From: DATKKM01 sp036741795
GTDB taxonomy: Bacteria; Chloroflexota; Dehalococcoidia; SM23-28-2; RBG-16-64-32
Direction of reading: 5' to 3'
Assembly (NCBI GenBank): GCA_036741795.1
Contig: DAINRO010000001.1
Span: 1-64,000 of the forward strand
DNA length: 64,000 nt
Below are positions 33,297-41,774 of this stretch, one piece after another. How positions within the stretch are numbered: the stretch's first letter is position 1; the number at the start of each line of letters is the position of its first letter. Below the pieces are notes generated by a model. The model was not told the DNA's origin and searched no databases. It was given only the letters and a program-made list of their open reading frames with translations. Made by a program: the position numbers and the translations under genes.

Positions 33297-33749
33297 TCAG
33301 GAGCCGAGGAGGGCGGTCACTACTTCGTTGACGTCGCGGCCATCGGCCTGGCCAGCGAGGCGGGTCATCAGTTCCTTCATCACTTTGCCCTTGTCGGACG
33401 GGCCGGAAGCCCCGGTTTCGGCCACGACCTTCTTCGCCTCGGCCTCGACTTCCTCCCGGCTCATCCGTGATGGGAGATATGTCTCGAGAACGCACAGCTC
33501 GGCTTCTTCCTTGTCGGCAAGGTCCTGGCGGTTGCCCTTTTTGAACTCCTCGATGCTCTCACGGCGCTGCTTCGCCTGTTTCGACAGGACCTGCATCACT
33601 TCGGCGTCCGTAAGTTCCTGGCGGGTGGACCCGGCCACCTCGGCGTTCCCGATGGCGGCGATGAGCATGCGCAAGGTGCTCTTGCGGAGGTCGTCTCCGG
33701 CGAGCATAGCCTGCTTGAGGTCGTCGGACAGTTGCTGCTTGAGGGGCAT
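33297..33749 (-). CDS. yqeY: YqeY/GatB-tail family protein
   Basis: A 150-residue, helix-rich GatB/YqeY-domain protein: LKQQLSDDLKQAMLAGDDLR, TLRMLIAAIGNAEV, and the C-terminal GKVMKELMTRLAGQADGRDV. It may assist tRNA-dependent amidotransferase-type reactions, though its function is not settled. The ATG at 33749 is preferred to an upstream TTG at 33785 because that TTG is the -35 of a good promoter and the family starts at MPLKQ. It appears leaderless. Confidence 0.9.
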   Translation of the reverse strand: MPLKQQLSDDLKQAMLAGDDLRKSTLRMLIAAIGNAEVAGSTRQELTDAEVMQVLSKQAKQRRESIEEFKKGNRQDLADKEEAELCVLETYLPSRMSREEVEAEAKKVVAETGASGPSDKGKVMKELMTRLAGQADGRDVNEVVTALLGS

Positions 33750-33755
33750 CGTTCG

Positions 33756-33785
33756 AGTGTAGGAACCGATAATTGCGGGTGTCAA
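33756..33785 (-). promoter_or_regulatory. Leaderless promoter of yqeY
   Basis: TTGACA (33780-33785) and TACACT (33756-33761) are separated by 18 bp, and the -10 ends exactly 6 nt before the ATG. There is no Shine-Dalgarno. Transcription would start at the A of ATG. Confidence 0.7.
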
Positions 33786-33798
33786 ACCGAAGGACGCG

Positions 33799-34503
33799 CT
33801 ACGCGAAGGCGAGGTGACGGTCCTTCATGCTCACGAAGCCACTGCGGGCGAGCACGATGTGGTCCAGCACCTCGACGCCGAGGAGCTTGCCGACCTGGAT
33901 CGCCTCACGGGTCAGCGACACGTCTTCGGCGCTGGGATCGGGATCGCCCGATGGGTGGTTGTGGACCATGATGATGCTGGGGCAACCCTCACGGACGGCG
34001 TCCTTGAACACCTCCGCCTGGCGCACGATGGCCGCGCTCACGTTGCCGCGGTAGACCGTCTTGACCGATAGGACCTCGTTGCGCGTGCTGAGCATCAGGA
34101 TCTTGAGTTCCTCCTGCTGCAGCAGCGCCATCTCTGCGAAAAGCATGGCGTAAACGTCAGCCGGATCCTTGATGAACCGCGCGGCTTCCGGGGTGACTGC
34201 TGCCAAGACGCGCCTGCCAAGCTCGATGGCCGCGAGCACCTGGCAGGCCTTTGCATCGCCCATGGAGTGCTGGCCTGCCAGCTCGCCAAAGCTGACCTTG
34301 CCCAGCCCGCGCAGCCCATCAAACGTGGACAGCAACCGTTGGGAAAGGGCGAGCACGTTCTCGCCTGCCGATCCGGTGCGGAGGAGGATCGCCATCAGCT
34401 CGGCGTTGCTCAGCGTCTCGGCACCGCGCATGCGCAACCGCTCACGCGGACGTTCTTCGGTGGGCAGGTCGCGGATAACGTTTCGGGTGACAGTTGCGGC
34501 CAC
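33799..34503 (-). CDS. radC: RadC family JAB-domain protein
   Basis: A 234-residue protein with an N-terminal helix-hairpin-helix-like region (LSNAELMAILLRTG, LRGLGKVSFGELA) and a C-terminal JAB/MPN domain whose metal motif is MVHNHPSGDPDPSAED. Despite the historic name, a direct role in DNA repair is doubtful. GTG at 34503 begins the standard N-terminal IRDLPTEERPRERL region a few residues later. No Shine-Dalgarno; a TATGCT box lies 6 nt upstream. Confidence 0.93.
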   Translation of the reverse strand: MAATVTRNVIRDLPTEERPRERLRMRGAETLSNAELMAILLRTGSAGENVLALSQRLLSTFDGLRGLGKVSFGELAGQHSMGDAKACQVLAAIELGRRVLAAVTPEAARFIKDPADVYAMLFAEMALLQQEELKILMLSTRNEVLSVKTVYRGNVSAAIVRQAEVFKDAVREGCPSIIMVHNHPSGDPDPSAEDVSLTREAIQVGKLLGVEVLDHIVLARSGFVSMKDRHLAFA

Positions 34504-34509
34504 GGATCG

Positions 34510-34515
34510 AGCATA
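34510..34515 (-). promoter_or_regulatory. -10 hexamer of probable leaderless radC promoter
   Basis: TATGCT ends exactly 6 nt before the GTG start. The -35 is not convincing (TTCGAG at 17 bp). Confidence 0.5.
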
Positions 34516-34563
34516 GGAGCCTGTGCCGTTAGCTCGAAGCGGGTAGTGGCACTCAGCGGAGAG

Positions 34564-35106
34564 TTACTGGGGAATGGAAAGTACGTCGCCGGGCTGGAGG
34601 ACGTACTCGAGGTCCAGGCCATTGATGGCGGCGAGGTCGGCGGGATCGTACCCGTAGGCCAGGGCGATGCTGCTCCATGTGTCGCCTTCCTGGACGGTGT
34701 ACTCCAGTGGCCCGGGATCGACGGGAACCTCTGTGGGTGGCGGTGGCGCTTCCGTCGGCGCAGGCGTGGGAGCCGCTGTTGGGACTTCGGTTGGCGCCGG
34801 TGTAGGCGTGGCGGACGAAGGAGAGCCGCTCCCCTGGGGCGTCAGGGCCGGGGTCGCGGTGGGTTCGGACTGGATGAGGTCCGAGGACTCGCCAGGCACG
34901 GATGGTGGCCGCACGATGAGCCAGAGAGCGAGGACGGTGCCGATGAGGAGCCCACCCAGGGCGAGACGAAATGCGCTCCGCGAGGGAGTGGCGTTGAGGG
35001 GGTCGAGGCAGGATGCGCAGAGGCTTGCGCCGTGGTCGGGGCAATAGTCATTGCCGCAGCGGGTGCACCGCTGCGTGTCCTCCCGCTGGCACGAAAAACA
35101 GCTCAT
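34564..35106 (-). CDS. Zinc-ribbon/transmembrane/LysM protein
   Basis: A 180-residue protein in three parts. Residues 1-33 hold a Cys/His cluster (CFSC, CTRCGNDYCPDH, CASC) likely to bind zinc in the cytoplasm. A single transmembrane helix spans about 48-65. A Pro/Thr/Ala linker (about 80-130) leads to a C-terminal LysM domain (YTVQEGDTWSSIALAYGYD) that should bind cell-wall glycan. The combination resembles membrane-anchored LysM proteins, but the zinc head is unusual. No Shine-Dalgarno is visible. It follows rplL in the same direction. Confidence 0.8.
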   Translation of the reverse strand: MSCFSCQREDTQRCTRCGNDYCPDHGASLCASCLDPLNATPSRSAFRLALGGLLIGTVLALWLIVRPPSVPGESSDLIQSEPTATPALTPQGSGSPSSATPTPAPTEVPTAAPTPAPTEAPPPPTEVPVDPGPLEYTVQEGDTWSSIALAYGYDPADLAAINGLDLEYVLQPGDVLSIPQ

Positions 35107-35161
35107 CGCAAATGAAACGACCTGGCCGACGCCTCAGACTCACCTGGACGACGGCCCGGTC

Positions 35162-35167
35162 ATTGTA
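35162..35167 (-). promoter_or_regulatory. Possible -10 for the LysM gene
   Basis: TACAAT on the minus strand directly after the rplL stop, about 55 nt before the LysM start. No good -35 is seen. Confidence 0.3.
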
Positions 35168-35172
35168 GCGAA

Positions 35173-35577
35173 TTACTCGAGGTCGACGGTAGCGCCAGCC
35201 TCCTGGAGCTTCTTCTGGGCCTCTTCCGCGTCGGCCTTGCCGATGCCTTCCTTCACGTTCACGGGCGCGCCCTCGACGAGGTCCTTGGCCTCCTTGAGGC
35301 CGAGGGTCGTGATCTCGCGGACGGCCTTGATGACGTTGATCTTGTTGGCGCCTGCGTCCTTCAGAACGACGTTGAACTCGGCCTTTTCCTCGGCAGCGGC
35401 TGGAGCGGCGCCATCACCGCCGGCAGCGGCAGCGGCCGGCGCTGCTGCCATCGCGACGGGGGCGGCGGCGGTGATGCCGAACTCGTCCTGGATCTTCTCG
35501 TTGAGGTCCCGCAGTTCGATGATCGTCATCTCTTTGATGATGTCGAGGACCTGGTCTACCTTCGTTGCTGTTGCCAT
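35173..35577 (-). CDS. rplL: 50S ribosomal protein bL12
   Basis: A 134-residue stalk protein that recruits translational GTPases. The N-terminal dimerisation helix (VLDIIKEMTIIELRDLNEKI) and an Ala/Gly/Pro hinge at about 42-65 lead to the C-terminal domain with EFNVVLKDAGANKINVIKAV and GLKEAKDLVEGAP. It is last in the L10 operon. Confidence 0.97.
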   Translation of the reverse strand: MATATKVDQVLDIIKEMTIIELRDLNEKIQDEFGITAAAPVAMAAAPAAAAAGGDGAAPAAAEEKAEFNVVLKDAGANKINVIKAVREITTLGLKEAKDLVEGAPVNVKEGIGKADAEEAQKKLQEAGATVDLE

Positions 35578-35623
35578 TGTTGGTGTCTCCTTCTCGGAAT
35601 TTGCTTACTTATTTGAGGGCCTG

Positions 35624-36184
35624 CTAGGCCGTGGCTTCCATCTGTTTTGCTCGCGCTTCTATCAATCCCGGCAGCTCGCTGAGCAGGGACTGGAGGAGCA
35701 GCGTCAGCTCCTGCAAAGGCCCGTCGAGGAGGGCGATAAAGTTGGCGAGCGGCGATTGCATCTGGCCCATGAACTGGGCGAGTAGCACTGGCTTCGGCGG
35801 GATCTTCGTCAGGTCGCGAAGGTCGTTCGCGGTCAGGGTGGACCCGTCGAGGAACCCGCCCTGCACGGCGAAGGCCTGGGGCGCGGCCGTCGCGTAGGCG
35901 CCGACCGCTTTGGCCGCCTCGATGATGTCGTCGTAGGTGAGGGCCAGCGCTGTCGGCCCCTCGACGATGTCCATCAAAGACGCCTTGCCTGCCTGCTCGG
36001 CGGCGAGTTTGAGCAGGGTGTTCTTGACGACCATGACTTCGATGCCGCCTTCGCGCAGCTTCCGGCGCAGTTCCTGCATCTCCTTCACGGTCATCCCCCG
36101 GTAGTGGGTGCTGACGACCATCGTGGAGCGTTCGAGCACGTCCTTGAGCTCGGCTACGGCGTCGATCTTTTCTTGTGTGGGCAT
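35624..36184 (-). CDS. rplJ: 50S ribosomal protein uL10
   Basis: A 186-residue stalk base that anchors bL12 dimers. KIDAVAELKDVLERSTMVVS, the VVKNTLLKLAAEQ segment and a C-terminal helix ending LIEARAKQMEATA (bL12 docking) are typical. ATG at 36184 has a GGAGGG Shine-Dalgarno. A leader RNA with terminator precedes it, indicating autoregulation by L10-L12. Confidence 0.96.
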   Translation of the reverse strand: MPTQEKIDAVAELKDVLERSTMVVSTHYRGMTVKEMQELRRKLREGGIEVMVVKNTLLKLAAEQAGKASLMDIVEGPTALALTYDDIIEAAKAVGAYATAAPQAFAVQGGFLDGSTLTANDLRDLTKIPPKPVLLAQFMGQMQSPLANFIALLDGPLQELTLLLQSLLSELPGLIEARAKQMEATA

Positions 36185-36213
36185 TCACCCTCCGTTTCTG
36201 CGTCCCCGGTGGA

Positions 36214-36335
36214 CAAAAGAAAAGCCCCTCGCCGACGCGAGGGACAAGGTGCAAGGCTTACCCTGCTCTGTCCTTCACCTCGGCGGGCTCCTTCAGAGAA
36301 GGACTTAAGCCTGGGGCACCTGCTGTCTCTGGTGG
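36214..36335 (-). promoter_or_regulatory. Ribosomal L10 leader with attenuator
   Basis: Two stacked helices form from 36316-36321 with 36247-36252 and 36306-36312 with 36254-36260, enclosing the TAAGTCC and GCCGAGGTGAAGG segments typical of L10 leaders. They are followed by an intrinsic terminator: CCCTCGC/GCGAGGG (36226-36232 with 36237-36243) and a TTTTCTTTT run. In known cases L10(L12)4 binding lowers rplJL expression. Confidence 0.85.
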
Positions 36336-36393
36336 TGGTCTTGTGTTCGGTTGTAGCGCGAAGTGTATCGCGGTCGCCGGTCTAGCTCAACAG

Positions 36394-37512
36394 CTAAGCG
36401 GCGGCTTTACCAGCGGACGTGGTGGCCTGGATCTCCAGCGGGACGCCGGGACCCATCGTGGTGGTCAGCGTCAGGCTGCGGATGTACTGGCCCTTGGAAC
36501 CGGCCGGCTTTTCCCGCATCACCGCTTCGACGAGGGAGTTGAGGTTGTCGAGAAGGGCTTCTTCAGTGAAGCTGATCTTGCCGAGGGGCACGTGAACGAG
36601 GTTCGTGCGGTCGGTGCGGAACTCAACGCGTCCTTGCTTGGCGTCCTTGATTGCCTTCGGCATGTCGTCGCCATCGACGACGGTATTGGTGCGCGGGTTT
36701 GGCATGAGGCCGCGGGGGCCGAGGACGCGGCCGAGGCGTCCGACCTTACCCATCATCTCCTTGGTAGCAAGCGCGACCTCGAAGTCCAGGAATCCTCCCT
36801 CGACCTTTTTGACCAGGTCGTCGCCACCTACGACATCAGCGCCGGCCCCTTCAGCGAGGCGAGCCGCCTCGCCTTCGGCGAAGACGAGGACGCGCTGGCC
36901 CTTGCCGAGACCGTGGGGGAGGACAATGGTTCCGCGAAGCTGCTGGTCTGCGTGGCGAGTGTCGAGGCCGGTGCGGATGTGGAGCTCGACGGTCTCGTCG
37001 AACTTAACGTAGGTCGTCTCCTTCAGGAGTTTGATCCCCTCTTCGGGCGTGTACTCCCGCTCGCGATCCACCTTCTCGAGGGCTGCCAGGTACTTCTTGC
37101 CGTGCTTTGCCATCATTGCCAGTCCTTCTACAGGAACGAGCTTCTGCTCTACCGGATCGGCAGCGAGTAGAAAGCTTTCCATCGTCACAGCGCCCAGAAG
37201 CGGCTGAGCGTCATTATCGTCCCACATGCAGAGGTTTGCGCTGACCTTATCTCCAATGCGAATCGGTACTTCAGCGAGGTCATACTCTACGGTGGTGCCA
37301 TCGGCTATCTTAAACCTCTCGCGGCGCGTGGGTTCGTGACCAAGCTCCCGCAAAATACGCCCCGGAATCCTGCTGAAGGTCGCGCCGGTGTCGACGAGCG
37401 CTTCCACCTGCACGAACCGTGTCCGAGACTGGTCGCCAACTTCGAACGTAAACGTGAAGCTGCCCACTGCGTCACCTTGCGCGCGACGAGTTGCGCTGTA
37501 CTTGGTAACCAT
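36394..37512 (-). CDS. rplA: Ribosomal protein uL1 preceded in frame by a retropepsin-like aspartic protease domain
   Basis: One open frame of 372 codons holds two proteins. Residues 1-132 are a clan AA (retropepsin-like) aspartic protease: FVQVEALVDTGATFSRIPGRIL with catalytic Asp41, a middle IADGTTVEY flap-like strand and the closing LLGAVTMESFLLAADPVEQK. Residues 133-372 are a complete uL1 (KHGKKYLAALEKVDREREYT, GPRGLMPNPRTNTVV). No stop separates them. Met133/134 (37116/37113) have AAGGA 7 nt upstream, so L1 may also start internally. The protease ATG is 3 bp after the rplK stop. Fusion, internal initiation or a sequence error at the junction are all possible. Confidence 0.88.
   Translation of the reverse strand: MVTKYSATRRAQGDAVGSFTFTFEVGDQSRTRFVQVEALVDTGATFSRIPGRILRELGHEPTRRERFKIADGTTVEYDLAEVPIRIGDKVSANLCMWDDNDAQPLLGAVTMESFLLAADPVEQKLVPVEGLAMMAKHGKKYLAALEKVDREREYTPEEGIKLLKETTYVKFDETVELHIRTGLDTRHADQQLRGTIVLPHGLGKGQRVLVFAEGEAARLAEGAGADVVGGDDLVKKVEGGFLDFEVALATKEMMGKVGRLGRVLGPRGLMPNPRTNTVVDGDDMPKAIKDAKQGRVEFRTDRTNLVHVPLGKISFTEEALLDNLNSLVEAVMREKPAGSKGQYIRSLTLTTTMGPGVPLEIQATTSAGKAAA
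37111..37128 (-). promoter_or_regulatory. Possible internal Shine-Dalgarno and tandem ATG for stand-alone uL1
   Basis: AGAAGGACTGGCA precedes ATGATG at 37116-37111. The second ATG begins MAKHGKKYL, the ordinary uL1 N-terminus, giving a 239-residue protein of normal length. Confidence 0.6.
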
Positions 37513-37515
37513 CGC

Positions 37516-37941
37516 TCACGAACCGATCTCAACGCCCATGCTACGGCACGTGCCTTCCACCATACGCATGGCGGCGTCGATGTCGTTGGCGTTGAGGTCC
37601 TTCATCTTGGCCTCGGCGATCTGCTGTACCTGGGCGCGGCTCAGGGTGCCGACCTTCTCCCGCTTTTGCGCGGAGCTGCCCTTGTCGATGCCCAGAGCCT
37701 TACGGATTAGGTCCGAAGCCGGCGGGGTCTTGAGGATGAATGCGAAGGAGCGGTCCTCGAAGACGGTGATCTCGACGGGGATAATACTGCCCGCCTGCAT
37801 CGAGGTCTTCTCGTTGTATTCCTTGCAGAACCCCATGATGTTAGCGCCGTGCTGACCAAGAGCCGGGCCGACTGGCGGCGCAGGCGTCGCCTGACCGGCA
37901 GGGAGTTGCAGTTTGATGATCGCTCGTACTTTCTTTGCCAT
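37516..37941 (-). CDS. rplK: 50S ribosomal protein uL11
   Basis: A 141-residue GTPase-centre protein. KLQLPAGQATPAPPVGPALG and the NIMGFCKEYNEKT segment bind 23S RNA; the C-terminus has MVEGTCRSMGVEI. It normally pairs with rplA, but here a protease domain is interposed. Confidence 0.97.
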   Translation of the reverse strand: MAKKVRAIIKLQLPAGQATPAPPVGPALGQHGANIMGFCKEYNEKTSMQAGSIIPVEITVFEDRSFAFILKTPPASDLIRKALGIDKGSSAQKREKVGTLSRAQVQQIAEAKMKDLNANDIDAAMRMVEGTCRSMGVEIGS

Positions 37942-37962
37942 GTGACTGGTTCGTGAGGGTGG

Positions 37963-38622
37963 TTAGAGTCTTTCGACCTGGAGGAAGTCCAGTTCGACCG
38001 GGGTTTCCCGGCCGAAGATAGACACCGCTACCTTCACCTTGCCTTTCTCTGCGTTTATTTCTTCCACGGTCCCGACCATGTCGGAGAAGGGGCCGTCCAC
38101 TACGCGAACGCTCTGACCTTCCGCAAAGCCCACCTTCACCACCGGCTCATCCGCCTTCATCTGCCGAATAATTGAGCGTAGCTCTGTCTCCTCTAGCGGC
38201 GTCGGCGCCGTGCCGGAACCGACGAAGCCGGTGACACCAGGGGAGTTCCGGACCACCGTCCAGGCCTTGCTCGAAAGCGCCATGTCCTGCTCCGAGGAGG
38301 AGGGGTCGTCCTGCGTCAGCGTGATCATTTGCACCAGCACATAGCCCGGGAAGATTTTGCGAGGCACGGTGCGTCGCTGTCCGTCCTTGATCTCGATCTC
38401 GTCTACGGAAGGCACGATCACCCGGAACACCAGGTCCTGCGCGTCCATCGACTTGATCCGCTGGTCAAGGTTGGTCTTCACCCGGTCTTCGTAACCGGAG
38501 TAGGTGTGCACCACGTACCAGGACGAGCCCGCGCGCAGCAACTCATCATCGCTGATGAAATCGCGTTTTGTGCTCTCTGGCGGAGCGTCCTCCAGGACGT
38601 CCGCCGCCTTCCTCTTCGCCAT
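37963..38622 (-). CDS. nusG: Transcription termination/antitermination factor NusG
   Basis: A 219-residue factor that travels with RNA polymerase and couples it to the ribosome or Rho. The NGN domain begins SSWYVVHTYSGYEDRVKTNL at about residue 33 and contains KIFPGYVLVQM; the KOW domain has GQSVRVVDGPFSDMVGTVEE. About 30 polar residues precede the NGN domain. It lies between secE and rplK. Confidence 0.97.
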   Translation of the reverse strand: MAKRKAADVLEDAPPESTKRDFISDDELLRAGSSWYVVHTYSGYEDRVKTNLDQRIKSMDAQDLVFRVIVPSVDEIEIKDGQRRTVPRKIFPGYVLVQMITLTQDDPSSSEQDMALSSKAWTVVRNSPGVTGFVGSGTAPTPLEETELRSIIRQMKADEPVVKVGFAEGQSVRVVDGPFSDMVGTVEEINAEKGKVKVAVSIFGRETPVELDFLQVERL

Positions 38623-38634
38623 CCCTTCCCCTTC

Positions 38635-38943
38635 CTACTCCAGCAACGTCTGGTCGATCAACCAGCCAAAGGCGAAATCCAGCGCGCCGAGAACGGCGCC
38701 CATGATAATTGCGACAACGATAACGACGAACGTCAGATAGGTGACATCACGCCTCGTCGGCCAGATGACCTTGAGCAGCTCGCTCCAGATCTCTGCGAAG
38801 AAGCGTGGCATGAACCGCTGGATCCCCTTGCGGCGGCCTGGGGGCGCCGCGGGCGACGGTCCGGTGCGCGGGATAGCACGCTGCGACCCGCTCTTGGGCT
38901 TCGGCTCCTTGAGCTGCTGCCGTCTGACCGCCCGGTTGGACAT
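38635..38943 (-). CDS. secE: Protein translocase subunit SecE
   Basis: A 102-residue protein with a basic N-terminal half (about 1-40) and one transmembrane helix at about 72-97. The FFAEIWSELLKVIWPTRRDV segment is the SecE hallmark. Standard rpmG-secE-nusG order. Confidence 0.94.
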   Translation of the reverse strand: MSNRAVRRQQLKEPKPKSGSQRAIPRTGPSPAAPPGRRKGIQRFMPRFFAEIWSELLKVIWPTRRDVTYLTFVVIVVAIIMGAVLGALDFAFGWLIDQTLLE

Positions 38944-38945
38944 CG

Positions 38946-39110
38946 CTAGCGCGCCTCGCGGTGGAGACGGTGCGAGCGGCAGCGCGGACAGTACTTACGC
39001 AACTCCAGCCGGTCCGGGTCGTTTCGCCGGTTCTTCTGCGTCGTGTACGTACGCTGGCGGCACTCACTGCACGCCAGGTCCACGGTGTTACGGTCTTCCT
39101 TCTTCGCCAT
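38946..39110 (-). CDS. rpmG: 50S ribosomal protein bL33 (zinc type)
   Basis: A 54-residue protein read directly between tuf and secE: it starts MAKKEDRNTVDLACSECRQR and continues with the conserved TYTTQKNRRN. Cysteines 14, 17, 41 and 44 form a zinc ribbon. ATG at 39110, stop TAG at 38946-38948, just before secE. Confidence 0.95.
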   Translation of the reverse strand: MAKKEDRNTVDLACSECRQRTYTTQKNRRNDPDRLELRKYCPRCRSHRLHREAR

Positions 39111-39118
39111 TTAACTCG

Positions 39119-40318
<1,200 letters not shown>

Positions 40319-40458
40319 TGTTAGGGATTCCTCCTCTGGTTTTCGGCTCGCGTACTAGCGGGTCGCTTTGAGCCTACCCGACTATGATAGCGCGGCTATC
40401 TGGTATGTGGAACAACCGTCCTTCAGGGAAGGACCGCCGTTCTTATGTCTTACGTTGC

Positions 40459-40534
40459 TGGAGCCCACGCCCGGACTCGAACCGGGGACCTCGTTCTTAC
40501 CAAGAACGCGCTCTACCAACTGAGCTACGTGGGC
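40459..40534 (-). tRNA. tRNA-Thr (GGU)
   Basis: Acceptor stem GCCCACG/CGTGGGC, the usual AGCTCAGTTGGTAGAGC D-arm, anticodon loop TTGGTAA with anticodon GGT, and TTCGAGTCC T-loop. The CCA end is encoded (40459-40461). Confidence 0.95.
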
Positions 40535-40588
40535 TCTTGTCCTCCAAGGGTCCCTTCGCGAGAAGGGTGCCCGTTTCTGAACCGAGTC

Positions 40589-40675
40589 TGGTGGCGGGAG
40601 CAGGATTCGAACCTGCGTAGCCCAAAGGGCGCCAAGTTTACAGCCTGGTGCAATTGACCGCTCTGCCATCCCGCC
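40589..40675 (-). tRNA. tRNA-Tyr (GUA)
   Basis: Acceptor stem GGCGGGA/TCCCGCC, anticodon loop CTGTAAA with anticodon GTA, and a long variable arm, as required of bacterial tRNA-Tyr. CCA is encoded. Confidence 0.95.
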
Positions 40676-40719
40676 ATTGGGAGTGTGGGTCAGCGGCCAG
40701 GGAACCAGTTCCTCTCGCG

Positions 40720-40794
40720 TGGAGCCGAAGGTGGGATTCGAACCCACGACCTAGCGATTACAAATCGCTTGCGCTACCACTGCGCCACTTCGGC
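40720..40794 (-). tRNA. tRNA-Thr (UGU)
   Basis: Acceptor stem GCCGAAG/CTTCGGC, anticodon loop TTTGTAA with anticodon TGT, T-loop TTCGAAT. CCA is encoded. First tRNA of the tRNA-tuf transcript. Confidence 0.95.
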
Positions 40795-40813
40795 GTTTCT
40801 GCCCCACTACATC

Positions 40814-40833
40814 AAAAAGCCGCCCAACGGGCG
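40814..40833 (-). terminator. Terminator-like hairpin in the tRNA-tuf leader
   Basis: CGCCC/GGGCG (40821-40825 with 40829-40833) with a 3-nt loop, followed by GCTTTTT on the minus strand. It lies just downstream of the predicted tRNA promoter, so it could terminate incoming transcripts from cysS-MBL or act as an early attenuator. Confidence 0.5.
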
Positions 40834-40843
40834 AGCACTCATC

Positions 40844-40873
40844 AGTATACGGAGTGCTGTGGAAAAGCGTCAA
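40844..40873 (-). promoter_or_regulatory. Promoter of the tRNA-tuf-secE-nusG operon
   Basis: TTGACG (40868-40873) and TATACT (40844-40849) with an 18-bp spacer, about 50 nt upstream of the first tRNA. Confidence 0.7.
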
Positions 40874-40880
40874 GAACCGG

Positions 40881-41774
40881 TCAGAGCAATGTCACTGGCT
40901 CCAGATAGCCCGGCGTCAAAAGCTCCGCCCTCGGCGCGTCGGCAGCCATCCGGCGACGCACGGCCTCCATGTCGAAGTCGCCGTTCGTCACAGGCGGCAT
41001 CCAGTCGTCATGGTGCCCGATAACGACGCGCTTCGCGCCCAAGACCTGCGCCTCCATCGCGAGGAACCCGGCCATTGAGCCCTGGTGTGGTTCGCCGTCG
41101 ACGTTGGGCCTCGCGGCGGCGGCAAGGATGGCGGCATCTGCACTGATGTCGCGGAGAACGCCTGTCCAGCAGCCGGAGCTGTCCTGGAAGAAGATCGCTC
41201 CTTCCGGGGTCTCGATCAAGAAGACAAGGGGCCCGCCATCGTTGGTGCTGCCCGCCTGAGACTGGAGATGGGCAAGAATTGCCTGGCCCTCCGGCGTGCC
41301 GCCGAGGGCGAAAATGCGTTGCATGAGGCCGGGCTGGGCGGCGCGCTCGGCCTGTGTGAGTCCGGTGTGGCCGTGCTCCTCCTCGTCGGCAGGTGCGTCC
41401 GTCAGGATCCAGGTGCAGGAATGGACGCTGGGGAAGACTCGCACGCGGATGGTATCGGTGATGGCGTGGCGCTCGCCGCCCTGCGACGGTAAGAGTTGGC
41501 CTTCCGGGACCCCGCGCTCGCGCATGATGCGGCAGGACTCGTTGGAGGCTATGATTTTGGCGCCAGTGTTGTTGGCGATGACGTCGGCACCGCCGAGGTG
41601 GTCGAAGTGGCTGTGCCCTACGAGAATGTAGTCGGCCTTAGTCACGTCCGCGCTGGCCAGGCCGATCGGGGGCGCGTCCGGCACACGGTCCATGTAGGTG
41701 TCGAGGAAGATGACGGTGTCGCCGATGGTCAGGCGGAAGGTCGCCGTTCCCAGCCATTCGAGCGTGGCGCTCAT
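40881..41774 (-). CDS. Metallo-beta-lactamase-fold hydrolase
   Basis: A 297-residue MBL-fold protein with the HxHxDH motif GHSHFDHLGG at residues 53-62, a later His in PSVHSCTWI, the Asp region FFQDSSG and a terminal VVIGHHDDW. This resembles the UlaG/YtnP-like or RNase Z-like single-domain hydrolases; the substrate is unknown. Its start overlaps the cysS stop, so it is in the cysE-cysS transcript. No signal peptide. Confidence 0.85.
   Translation of the reverse strand: MSATLEWLGTATFRLTIGDTVIFLDTYMDRVPDAPPIGLASADVTKADYILVGHSHFDHLGGADVIANNTGAKIIASNESCRIMRERGVPEGQLLPSQGGERHAITDTIRVRVFPSVHSCTWILTDAPADEEEHGHTGLTQAERAAQPGLMQRIFALGGTPEGQAILAHLQSQAGSTNDGGPLVFLIETPEGAIFFQDSSGCWTGVLRDISADAAILAAAARPNVDGEPHQGSMAGFLAMEAQVLGAKRVVIGHHDDWMPPVTNGDFDMEAVRRRMAADAPRAELLTPGYLEPVTLL

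Noticed and set aside
33750..33785. Upstream TTG start for yqeY at 33785
   Set aside because: The TTG is part of a consensus -35 (TTGACA), and the family N-terminus begins at the downstream ATG.
40424..40440. 7-bp hairpin between tRNA-Thr(GGU) and tuf as a terminator
   Set aside because: No T-run follows, and tuf would be cut off from its promoter; more likely an RNA-processing or neutral hairpin.
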